From Sphaerotilus microaerophilus (GTDB lineage Bacteria; Pseudomonadota; Gammaproteobacteria; Burkholderiales; Burkholderiaceae_C): a stretch of DNA of 64,000 nt. The notes beneath the pieces are model-generated. The model saw nothing but the letters and a program-made list of their open reading frames with translations. It was not told the DNA's origin and ran no database searches. Below, in pieces: positions 9,740 to 18,952 of the stretch. The DNA lies in assembly GCF_023734135.1 (NCBI RefSeq), contig NZ_AP025730.1, positions 2,914,001-2,978,000 of the forward strand, written 5' to 3'. Each line of letters starts with the position of its first letter. Position 1 is the stretch's first letter. The translations under genes and the position numbers were made by a program.

Positions 9740-9765
9740 CCGACACCTGAACGGAGCGCAGCAAC

Positions 9766-10191
9766 ATGGCGATGTCCGTGGGTTCCAGCAGCGAGGAGGA
9801 CGAGGTCGTCTCCACCATCAACACGACACCGCTGGTGGACGTGATGCTGGTGCTGCTGATCATCTTCCTCATCACGATCCCGGTGGTGAACTACTCGATC
9901 GCGGTCAGCCTGCCGAAGGAGCGCAACGAGGTCCGCGAGAGCAAGCCCGAGAACATCGTGGTGTCGGTCGATGCCAAGGGGGGCATCTACTGGTACGACG
10001 CCAAGGTGGCCAACACCGAGCAGCTGGTCGAGCGCCTGAAGAAGGTGGCCGTCAAGAACCCGCAGCCCGAGGTGCATGTGCGCGGTGACCTGACGGCGCA
10101 GTACGACTCGGTGGGCAAGATCGTCTACGCCTGTCAGCGCGCCGGGATCGCGAAGATCTCCTTCATCACCGAACCGCCGGTGCGCAGCTAG
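9766..10191 (+). CDS. exbD: ExbD biopolymer transport protein, first copy
   Basis: Inner-membrane protein of 141 residues with a single N-terminal transmembrane helix. The essential helix aspartate is D25 in TPLVDVMLVLLIIFLIT. The periplasmic domain follows (IVVSVDAKGGIYWYDAKV and PEVHVRGDLTAQYDSVGKIVYACQRAGI). It works with ExbB to convert proton-motive force for TonB. The next gene is a second exbD; the two proteins are clearly diverged, so this is not a recent tandem duplication. Confidence 0.94.
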   Translation: MAMSVGSSSEEDEVVSTINTTPLVDVMLVLLIIFLITIPVVNYSIAVSLPKERNEVRESKPENIVVSVDAKGGIYWYDAKVANTEQLVERLKKVAVKNPQPEVHVRGDLTAQYDSVGKIVYACQRAGIAKISFITEPPVRS

Positions 10192-10202
10192 GAGCACAGC
10201 CG

Positions 10203-10634
10203 ATGGGCATGAACGTGGGCCAGGGCTCCGGCGATGACGCCGAGCCGATCATGGACATCAACACCACGCCGCTGATCGACGTGATGCTGGTGCTGCTGGT
10301 GATGCTGATCATCACCATCCCGATCCAACTGCATTCGGTGAACCTGAACATGCCGGTGGGCACGCCGCCGCCGAGCGATGTAAAGCCGGAGGTGGTGAAG
10401 ATCGACATCGACGAGAAGAGCGTCGTCTATTGGCAGGGGCTACCGCTGGCGGGCCGCTCGGAGCTGGAGGCCAAGATGGAGCTGGCGGCCGCGCAGGCGG
10501 TGCAGCCTGAGATCCACATCCGGCCGAACAAGGCGTCGAGCTACAACACCTTCGCGGAGGTGATGGTATCGGCACAGCGCAAGGGCTTGCAGAAGCTGGG
10601 CGTGATCGGGTCCGAGCAGTTCATCGGCCAGTGA
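10203..10634 (+). CDS. exbD: ExbD biopolymer transport protein, second copy
   Basis: Second ExbD of 143 residues, starting 11 bp after the first. The helix aspartate is D26 in TPLIDVMLVLLVMLIITIPI. The periplasmic part (PEVVKIDIDEKSVVYWQG, PEIHIRPNKASSYNTFAEVMV) keeps the fold but differs in sequence. Paired exbD genes in tonB-exbB-exbD-exbD clusters are known in Xanthomonas, where the second copy has a more specialised role; whether that applies here is unknown. Confidence 0.94.
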   Translation: MGMNVGQGSGDDAEPIMDINTTPLIDVMLVLLVMLIITIPIQLHSVNLNMPVGTPPPSDVKPEVVKIDIDEKSVVYWQGLPLAGRSELEAKMELAAAQAVQPEIHIRPNKASSYNTFAEVMVSAQRKGLQKLGVIGSEQFIGQ

Positions 10635-10682
10635 GCACCCCCGGGCAACCACCCAGCCTGACAGACTAGGAGAGCGATCCTC

Positions 10683-11360
10683 ATGGATCTGGAGTACCGA
10701 CCGAAGAACCCCGCCGGCAAGTACGTCGGTGTGGGGTTCGTGGTCCTGTTGCATGTGCTGATCGTCTGGGGTCTCGTGTCCGGCCTGGCGCGCAAGGCGG
10801 TGGAGATCATCAAGAAGCCGATCGAGATGAAGATCATGGAGGAAATCAAGCCGCCTCCACCACCGCCGCCGCCGCCACCTCCGCCCAAGGAGATGAAGGT
10901 GCTGGACAAGCCGCCACCGGTGGAGGCGCCGCCGCCGCCCTACGTGCCGCCCCCCGAGGTGCAGCCGCCAACGGCGCCGACCGCACCGACGATCCAGGCG
11001 GTGCAGTCCACTCCGCCGGAGAAGCCGGCGGAGATCAAGCCGCCACCCCCGCCGGCGCCACCCGCACCGCCGGCGCCGCCGCCGGCTGCGCCGGCCAAGA
11101 CAGAGATCGGCGTGGTCTGCCCGGGCCACAAGGAGTCGCTGCAGGCGGCGCTGGCCGGGTTGTACGACAAGGTGGGCGTCGAGGGGGTGGTGGTGCTGTC
11201 GCTGCGCTTCCGTGGTCACGAGATCGTGGACGTGAAGCAGGTGTCGGGTCCGCGCGAGTACTTCCGCGACGTGAGCCGTGCCGTCCGGCGGCTGGACTGC
11301 AAGGTGCCCGGCGGGGCCGAGACCTCGGCGACGCTGGAAATCTCCTTCCGGGAGCAGTGA
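10683..11360 (+). CDS. tonB: TonB energy-transducing protein
   Basis: Periplasm-spanning protein of 225 residues that links ExbB/ExbD to outer-membrane receptors. It has an N-terminal anchor helix (YVGVGFVVLLHVLIVWGLVSG), a long proline-rich spacer from about residue 57 to 138 with an uninterrupted run of twelve prolines, and a C-terminal TonB domain from about residue 142 (GVEGVVVLSLRFRGHEIVDVKQVSGPREYFRDVSRAVR). Two cysteines (in GVVCPGH and RRLDCKV) could form a periplasmic disulfide. The proline run is written in mixed CCN codons. Confidence 0.93.
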   Translation: MDLEYRPKNPAGKYVGVGFVVLLHVLIVWGLVSGLARKAVEIIKKPIEMKIMEEIKPPPPPPPPPPPPKEMKVLDKPPPVEAPPPPYVPPPEVQPPTAPTAPTIQAVQSTPPEKPAEIKPPPPPAPPAPPAPPPAAPAKTEIGVVCPGHKESLQAALAGLYDKVGVEGVVVLSLRFRGHEIVDVKQVSGPREYFRDVSRAVRRLDCKVPGGAETSATLEISFREQ

Positions 11361-11393
11361 GCCTGTTTGCCGGTCTTCCCCGCCAGGGGTGAG

Positions 11394-11423
11394 GGCAAAA
11401 CCTCCCGGCTTGGCAGCCGGGAG
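11394..11423 (-). terminator. Terminator of the radical SAM gene
   Basis: A perfect 9-bp stem, CTCCCGGCT (11402-11410) with AGCCGGGAG (11415-11423), loop TGGC. Read on the minus strand it is followed by GGTTTTG, so it fits a rho-independent terminator for the minus-strand gene; it may also slow transcription coming from tonB. Confidence 0.65.
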
Positions 11424-11451
11424 AGGCTGCTGGCCGGCCGAGTGCAGGGAT

Positions 11452-12648
11452 TCAGAACAGGCTGCGTTGCGGGCCGTGGGTGACCGGGGCCCGTGTGGCA
11501 TCGCGGGCCACCGGTTGCTCGGTGGGCTGCCGCGGCGCTGGGGGGCGGAAGTGCCTCCGGTCCAGTTCAGGCCGGTCGACCGACAGCCCGTGCTGGCGGG
11601 CCAACTCGATGAGCTTGTTCTCCTTCTCTCGGCGCGACTCGGGGCCCGGTGGGCCGCTGCCATCGGCTGTCGCGTGCCGGTCCGGCTGGAGGCGGTACAT
11701 CAGCATCGAGGCACCGGCCTTCGCGGCGGCCTCGATGACGTTGGCGAGGTCGGCGTCGTTGCGGTCCGACGCAAGTGACGCAAGCGATGGTTGGGGCGCC
11801 AGGTGCAGCGCCACCGGCACGCCGGCCTTGGCCAGCCGTTTCATCGCGGCGAGCCGTTCGGCTGGCGTTGGCGCGAGGGGCTCCCACTGGCGGCTCAACG
11901 CCTCGTCGAGGGTGCACAGGCTGATGGCCAACAGCAGGCGGGACTGCTGGGCCATTGGCAACAGCAGATCGACATCGCGCAGCACGCCGGTCGAGCGGGT
12001 GACGATCACGACCGGGTTGCCGCAGTCATGCAGCAGTTGCAGGATGCCGCGCGTGAGGCGCTGCGTGCGCTCGGCATGCTGGTAGGCGTCGGCGGTGGTG
12101 CCGAGCTGGATCGGCTTCACCTGGTAGCGGGGCTGGCGCAGCTCGTCGCGCAACTGCTCGGCGGCGTTCACCTTGGCGTACACGCGGGTGGAGACTGATG
12201 GGCAGCCCTGGCAGCCGAGCGTACAGCCCCGGTAGGGATTGACCGCCAAGCTGCCGCGCAGGCCCTCCCAGTCGTTGATCCTCAGCAGGCTCTGGCAGGG
12301 CTCGCCGATGACCTCGAAGGTCGGTTCGGGCGGTGACAGGGCATCCGCTGTGCTCGCCGGTGTCGCCGAGCGGGTGGGCCACGCTCGCTCGCGGACGACG
12401 GGGACCCGCGGGGGCTGGCGCTGTGGCGGCGGTGGCGAGGGCCATGCCGGCGTGCCTGGCAATGCGGGCAGGGTGGGCGGCCGCTGGAGCCGCTGCGGCG
12501 CTTCCGAGGTCGGTGTGCGCAGTCGGCCCGGACGCCTGCGCTGCGGGCCGGTGGTGACCACGAGGTCGTCGAACAGGGCGAGGCTGCCAGCCAGCAGGGC
12601 CGTGTCGCCGGGAGCCGCCGCGAGTGGCATGGTCGAGGCATGGGACAT
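11452..12648 (-). CDS. SPL/PA0069-like radical SAM protein, probably SOS-regulated
   Basis: Protein of 398 residues. Residues 1-110 are Pro/Ala/Arg-rich and probably disordered. The radical SAM cluster motif is NPYRGCTLGCQGC with C142, C146 and C149 (CxxxCxxC). The following GTTADAYQHAERTQRLTRGIL matches the equivalent strand and helix of PA0069/spore-photoproduct-lyase-like proteins. The usual aromatic residue before the third cysteine is replaced by glycine. From SPL-family membership and a LexA-like box 22 bp before the ATG (12671-12686) I infer a DNA-damage role; the substrate is unknown. GAGG stands just before the ATG. It lies downstream of the ABC-F gene on the same strand. Confidence 0.8.
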   Translation of the reverse strand: MSHASTMPLAAAPGDTALLAGSLALFDDLVVTTGPQRRRPGRLRTPTSEAPQRLQRPPTLPALPGTPAWPSPPPPQRQPPRVPVVRERAWPTRSATPASTADALSPPEPTFEVIGEPCQSLLRINDWEGLRGSLAVNPYRGCTLGCQGCPSVSTRVYAKVNAAEQLRDELRQPRYQVKPIQLGTTADAYQHAERTQRLTRGILQLLHDCGNPVVIVTRSTGVLRDVDLLLPMAQQSRLLLAISLCTLDEALSRQWEPLAPTPAERLAAMKRLAKAGVPVALHLAPQPSLASLASDRNDADLANVIEAAAKAGASMLMYRLQPDRHATADGSGPPGPESRREKENKLIELARQHGLSVDRPELDRRHFRPPAPRQPTEQPVARDATRAPVTHGPQRSLF

Positions 12649-12665
12649 GCCTCGAAGTGTGCCAC

Positions 12666-12691
12666 AAAGACTGTATGCAAATACAGTCTTT
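12666..12691 (-). promoter_or_regulatory. LexA (SOS) box upstream of the radical SAM gene
   Basis: The core CTGTATGCAAATACAG (12671-12686) fits the CTGT-N8-ACAG LexA operator, including the inner AT and AT of the Escherichia coli consensus. It is embedded in an 11-bp perfect inverted repeat (12666-12676 with 12681-12691, loop GCAA). It lies 22 bp before the radical SAM start and 13 bp after the ABC-F stop. The hairpin could alternatively serve as a terminator for the ABC-F gene, though its T-run is short. Confidence 0.75.
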
Positions 12692-12703
12692 TGAGACCGG
12701 CGC

Positions 12704-14662
<1,959 letters not shown>

Positions 14663-14750
14663 GTCTGAGGGGCGCCCCCTGACGGGACGCAGGCGCGCAG
14701 TGTAGAGACTGCGCGGGCCGCCCCGGCGGCCACGGCACTGGACCAGCGGT

Positions 14751-15950
14751 TCAACGGGCCGCGGAGGTGCTGCCCGCGGGGGCCGGCGCGGCCGTTGCGG
14801 TCGTCGGTACCGTCGATGGCGTGGGCGCTGGGCTGGGCGCCTCCAGCAGGCGTTGGGCGGCGATGGCCCGGCCCAGCTCGATCACCGCCATCGCGTAGTA
14901 GGCCGACCAGTTGTAGCGGGTCACGACCCAGAAGTTCTCGGTGCCGGCCACGTAGCTGGGCGCGGCCGTGCCGTTGTGCAGCTGCACCAGGGCCAACCGG
15001 CCGTCGCCCGCGGGGGCACGCTCCAGCACGGCGCCCAGGGCCTGCATCTGCGAGGCGCTGAAGGTCGGACGGATGTCCGGGGCCAGCAGCGTGGCCAGTG
15101 CCGTGCCGTCGGCCGGCGGTTTCACGCTCAGATGGGTCACGAGGCCGGCCTGCCAGCCGTGCGCAGCCAGGAAGTGCGCGACGCTGCCAATGCTGTCCAC
15201 GGCGCTGCGCTGCAGGGCCACCTCGCCGTCGCCGTCGAAGTCCACCCCGTAGCGCGTCCAGGAACTGGGCATGAACTGGCCCCAGCCGATCGCGCCGGCA
15301 TAGCTGCCGCGCAGCGCCTGCAGGTCCAGGTTCTGGCGGTGCGCCAGTTGGAGCAGGGCGGTGAGCTCGTCGCGGAAGAAGCCGCTGCGGTCGCTGCGCC
15401 CGCTGGGGAAGTCAAAGGCCAGCGTGGCCAGGGCGTCCAGCACGCGAAAGCCGCCGGTGATGCGCCCGTAGAAGGTCTCGACGCCGATGATGCCGACGAC
15501 CAGCTCGGCCGGCACGCCCCAGCGCTGCTCGGCCGCCGCGAGCGCTGCGGCATGCTCGGCCCAGAAGGCCACGCCGGCCTCGATGCGACGTGGCTCGATG
15601 AAGCGCTCCCGGTAGGCCTGCCAGTTCTTGGGCGTGCCCACCGGGGGCGGCATGATCAGCCGCGTGACCTGGGGCACGTGGCGGGCTTGGCCGACGGTGC
15701 GCTCCAGCCACGCCAGGTCCAGGCTCGGGTCTGCCTCGTTGAGCGAGCGCATGTAGCTCTGCACGTCCTCGCGCAGCCCGTACGGAGGCAGGTTCGTCGG
15801 GGCTCGGGGCGCGGCATGGGCCGCCTGTCTGGCAGGCTGGCGGCTGCCGGACGGGGCGGCCGCGGCAGATGGCAGCGCCGGGGGGAGCAGCAGGCCGCTC
15901 AGGGCAGGGAGGGCCAGCAGGGCCGGGATGCGCAAACGTGAAGCCTTCAT
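14751..15950 (-). CDS. mltB: Lytic murein transglycosylase, MltB family
   Basis: Periplasmic enzyme cleaving the MurNAc-GlcNAc bond of peptidoglycan, 399 residues from the ATG at 15950. That start is chosen because it gives a signal peptide (LRIPALLALPALSGLLLPPALPSAAAA) directly; an upstream start adds a basic stretch. There is no lipobox cysteine, so it is probably soluble. The catalytic glutamate is E158 in IIGVETFYGRITGG, followed by VLDALATLAFDFP and the AIGWGQFMPSSW motif typical of the SLT_2/MltB family. The C-terminal 30 residues are Pro/Thr/Ala-rich. Confidence 0.88.
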   Translation of the reverse strand: MKASRLRIPALLALPALSGLLLPPALPSAAAAPSGSRQPARQAAHAAPRAPTNLPPYGLREDVQSYMRSLNEADPSLDLAWLERTVGQARHVPQVTRLIMPPPVGTPKNWQAYRERFIEPRRIEAGVAFWAEHAAALAAAEQRWGVPAELVVGIIGVETFYGRITGGFRVLDALATLAFDFPSGRSDRSGFFRDELTALLQLAHRQNLDLQALRGSYAGAIGWGQFMPSSWTRYGVDFDGDGEVALQRSAVDSIGSVAHFLAAHGWQAGLVTHLSVKPPADGTALATLLAPDIRPTFSASQMQALGAVLERAPAGDGRLALVQLHNGTAAPSYVAGTENFWVVTRYNWSAYYAMAVIELGRAIAAQRLLEAPSPAPTPSTVPTTATAAPAPAGSTSAAR

Positions 15951-16093
15951 GTCGGCTGCGAGCATACGCGGCCGGACGCCGCGGGCGCCGCTCCCGGTTC
16001 GGCGGGGTGCCACCCCATGGGCGCAGGGCTTGCCGCGCGCTAGGATGACGTGGTTGATAAAGCACACCGAGCACCGAACGAGGAGATCGCCCC

Positions 16094-16891
16094 ATGCTGA
16101 CCACCGATGACCCGCTGCTGCTGCGCCACCAGGATGCCCGTGGCGTTGTGACGCTGACGCTCAACCGGCCCCAGGCCTTCAACTCGCTGTCCGAGGACAT
16201 GCTGGCGGCGCTGCAGAAGGAGTTCGAGGCGCTGGCGGGCGATGAGTCCGTGCGCGTCGTGGTGCTGGCCGCGGCAGGCAAGGCCTTCTGCGCCGGCCAC
16301 GACCTGAAGGAGATGCGCGCGCAGCCCTCGCTGGCCTACTACCAGTCGCTCTTCGCCCACTGTGCCAAGGTGATGCTGGCCGTCCAGGCCCTGCCGGTGC
16401 CGGTGATCGCCCGGGTGCATGCGGTGGCGACCGCGGCCGGCTGCCAATTGGTAGCGATGTGCGACCTGGCGGTGGCGTCCAGCAACGCCCGGTTTGCCGT
16501 CAGCGGCGTCAACCTGGGGCTGTTCTGTGCGACGCCGAGCGTGGCCCTGTCGCGCAACATGGGCCGCAAGCAGGCCTTCGAGATGCTGGTGACGGGCGAC
16601 TTCATCAGCGCCGAAGAGGCGAAGCAGCGCGGCCTGGTCAACCGCGTGGTGCCGCTGGAGGCGCTCGATGCGGAGGTGGAGAAGCTCGCCGCCAGCATCG
16701 TGGCCAAGCCTCGCGTGGCCATTGCCATGGGCAAGGGCCAGTTCTACCGCCAGCTGGAGATGGGCATCGGCGCGGCCTACCAACTGGCCGGCCAGACCAT
16801 GGCCTGCAACATGATGGACGACGCCGCGCTGGAGGGCGTGCAGGCCTTCATCGAGAAGCGCCCGCCGGACTGGGCACCGAAAGCGGATTGA
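16094..16891 (+). CDS. Enoyl-CoA hydratase/isomerase family protein, ECHDC3-like
   Basis: Crotonase-fold protein of 265 residues. Oxyanion-hole segments are visible at GKAFCAGHDLKEM and AAGCQLVAMCDLAVAS. In classical enoyl-CoA hydratase two glutamates catalyse hydration; here the first is replaced (region FAVSGVNLGLFCATP) and only the second, in QAFEML, is kept. This matches the ECHDC3-type branch, so hydratase activity is not assured. GAGGAG stands a few bases before the ATG. It is followed by a strong terminator and the convergent ETF-ubiquinone oxidoreductase gene. Confidence 0.88.
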   Translation: MLTTDDPLLLRHQDARGVVTLTLNRPQAFNSLSEDMLAALQKEFEALAGDESVRVVVLAAAGKAFCAGHDLKEMRAQPSLAYYQSLFAHCAKVMLAVQALPVPVIARVHAVATAAGCQLVAMCDLAVASSNARFAVSGVNLGLFCATPSVALSRNMGRKQAFEMLVTGDFISAEEAKQRGLVNRVVPLEALDAEVEKLAASIVAKPRVAIAMGKGQFYRQLEMGIGAAYQLAGQTMACNMMDDAALEGVQAFIEKRPPDWAPKAD

Positions 16892-16919
16892 GGTCCGCTG
16901 CCATCGATGCAGAGAGCAC

Positions 16920-16941
16920 AAAGGGCGCCGCGGCGCCCTTT
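16920..16941. terminator. Bidirectional terminator between enoyl-CoA hydratase and ETF-QO genes
   Basis: A perfect 22-bp palindrome: AAAGGGCGCCG followed by its complement CGGCGCCCTTT. It sits between convergent genes with A/T on both edges, so it can end transcription from either side. A very similar palindrome follows the msrAB gene at 38259-38280. Confidence 0.8.
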
Positions 16942-16961
16942 GTCGTTGAGAGGCGGCCGCC

Positions 16962-18644
16962 TCACATCCCCGCGTAATTCGGCCCGCCGCCACCCTCGGG
17001 GGTGACCCAGTTGATGTTCTGCGTCGGGTCCTTGATGTCGCAGGTCTTGCAGTGCACGCAGTTCTGCGCGTTGATCACGAGTTGATCGGCGCCGTCCTTG
17101 TTGATGAACTCGTACACCCCGGCCGGGCAGAAGCGCGCTTCGGGGCCGGCGTACTTCGCCAGGTTGATCGCCACCGGCACGCCCGCATCCTTCAAGGTCA
17201 GGTGCGCCGGCTGATTCTCCTCGTGGTTCGTGTTGCTCACGAACACCGAGCTGAGGCGGTCGAAGGTGATCTTCCCGTCGGGCTTCGGGTAGTCGATCTT
17301 CGCGCACTGGTCGGCCGGCTTCAGGTACACGTGGTCCGGCTCGCTGCGGTGCAGCGTCCACGGCGGGCTGGAGACGCCGATCTTGGGCAGGAACCACTGC
17401 TCCACGCCCGTCATCAGCTCGCCCACCAGGCGGCCCTTCTTGAACCAGAGCTTGAAGTTGCGCGTCTGCTGCAGCTCCTCCATCAGCCAGCTGGCCTCGA
17501 AGGCCGCCGGGTAGGCGCTGAGTTCGTCCTTCTCGCGTCCGGCGGTGACGGCTTCGAACAGCGCCTCGGCGCAGAGCATGCCGCTCTTGAGCGCCGCGTG
17601 GCTGCCCTTGATGCGCGCGGCGTTCATCGTGCCCAGGTCGCAGCCCACCAGCGCGCCACCGGGGAAGACCATCTTGGGCATGGCCTGCGGGCTGCCGTTG
17701 TTGATCGCCCGCGCGCCGTAGCTCACGCGCTTGCCGCCTTCGATGTGCGCGCGGATGGCCGGGTGGGTCTTCCAGCGCTGCATTTCCTCGAAGGGGCTCA
17801 TCCAGGGGTTGGTGTAGTCCAGCCCGATCACGAAGCCCAGCGTGACCTGGTTTCCCTCCAGGTGATACAGGAAGCCGCCGCCGAAGGTCTGGTCGTCCAT
17901 CGGCCAGCCGGCGGTGTGCACCACGCGGCCCGGCTGGGCCTTCTCGGGCGGGACTTCCCAGAGTTCCTTGATGCCGATGGCAAAGCTCTGCGGGTCACGG
18001 CCGGCGGCCAGGTCGTACTTGGCCAGCAGCTGCTTGCCCAGGTGGCCACGCGCGCCCTCGGCGAAGATCGTGTACTTGCCCAGCAGCTCCATGCCGAGCT
18101 GGAACGAGTCGCCCGGCTCGCCTTCCTTGCCCACGCCCATGTTGCCGGTGGCCACGCCGCGCACGCGGCCCTGCTCGTCGTAGAGCACCTCGGCGGCGGC
18201 GAAGCCGGGGAAGATCTCCACGCCCAGCGCCTCGGCCTGCTCGGCCAGCCACTTGACCACCGCGCCCAGGCTGATGACGTAGTTGCCCTCGTTGTGGAAG
18301 TTGCGCGGCACCAGGGCATCCGGGATGCGCTTGCAGTGCTCGTGGCCCAGCACCAGGATGTCGTCGCCGGTGACCGGCTGGTTCAGCGGCGCGCCACGCT
18401 CCTTCCAGTCGGGAAAGAGTTCGTTCATCGCACGCGGGTCCATCACCGCGCCGGAGAGGATGTGCGCGCCCGGCTCGGAGCCTTTTTCGAGCACCACGAC
18501 GTTGATCTCGCCGCCCTTGTCGGCCGCCAGCTGCTTCAGGCGGATCGCCGTGGCCAGGCCCGCCGGGCCGGCGCCGACGATCACGACGTCGTATTCCATC
18601 GACTCGCGTGGGCCGAACTGTTCGAGGATCTCCTGCGGGCTCAT
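16962..18644 (-). CDS. Electron transfer flavoprotein-ubiquinone oxidoreductase
   Basis: Membrane-associated iron-sulfur flavoprotein of 560 residues that passes electrons from ETF (fatty acid and amino acid oxidation) to ubiquinone. The FAD motif is GAGPAG (residues 24-29), followed by the GSEPGAHILSGAVMDPRA segment of the family. The C-terminal 4Fe-4S cysteines are C529, C532 and C535 in CVHCKTCDIKD, with a further ligand in ARFCPAG, and the protein ends in the conserved WVTPEGGGGPNYAGM. An alternative start 15 codons downstream (MEYDVV) is possible. Confidence 0.96.
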   Translation of the reverse strand: MSPQEILEQFGPRESMEYDVVIVGAGPAGLATAIRLKQLAADKGGEINVVVLEKGSEPGAHILSGAVMDPRAMNELFPDWKERGAPLNQPVTGDDILVLGHEHCKRIPDALVPRNFHNEGNYVISLGAVVKWLAEQAEALGVEIFPGFAAAEVLYDEQGRVRGVATGNMGVGKEGEPGDSFQLGMELLGKYTIFAEGARGHLGKQLLAKYDLAAGRDPQSFAIGIKELWEVPPEKAQPGRVVHTAGWPMDDQTFGGGFLYHLEGNQVTLGFVIGLDYTNPWMSPFEEMQRWKTHPAIRAHIEGGKRVSYGARAINNGSPQAMPKMVFPGGALVGCDLGTMNAARIKGSHAALKSGMLCAEALFEAVTAGREKDELSAYPAAFEASWLMEELQQTRNFKLWFKKGRLVGELMTGVEQWFLPKIGVSSPPWTLHRSEPDHVYLKPADQCAKIDYPKPDGKITFDRLSSVFVSNTNHEENQPAHLTLKDAGVPVAINLAKYAGPEARFCPAGVYEFINKDGADQLVINAQNCVHCKTCDIKDPTQNINWVTPEGGGGPNYAGM

Positions 18645-18952
18645 GTGGCGTCTTTCTTGTGGGTCGATTGATCCGGGGCTGTCAGCTGCTGGAAAGTCGG
18701 GTGGCGCAGCGACCCCGCCGGGCAGAGCGAAACGATTCTAGCGGGGGGGATCCGGGCGTCGCTGTCACCTGCGCTGCGCGGTGGACGCCGGCGAGTCGCC
18801 TGATAAGGCGCGCAGTCCCCGGGCTGCTCCGCGCGCCGAGGGGCCGGCTTTCGCTCTATGCTGACGACCGTGCCGCGGTCGTCAGCGGCCGCAGGTCTGC
18901 CCACCAGCCCCTCGGGGCCGGGCGTGACGCTGCCACCCACGGAGTTTGTTGC
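18645..18952. promoter_or_regulatory. Divergent intergenic region with a 10-bp hairpin in the GGDEF-EAL leader
   Basis: About 308 bp between the divergent ETF-QO and PAS-GGDEF-EAL genes. GCTGACGACC (18860-18869) pairs perfectly with GGTCGTCAGC (18877-18886), loop of seven, ending 66 bp before the EAL-protein start. There is no T-run after it, so it may be an operator or an RNA leader structure. No other feature is recognised. Confidence 0.45.

Noticed and set aside
10852..11098. Proline-codon runs in tonB as a microsatellite or frameshift switch
   Set aside because: The run uses mixed CCN codons and encodes the normal TonB spacer; no pure long repeat that would slip often.
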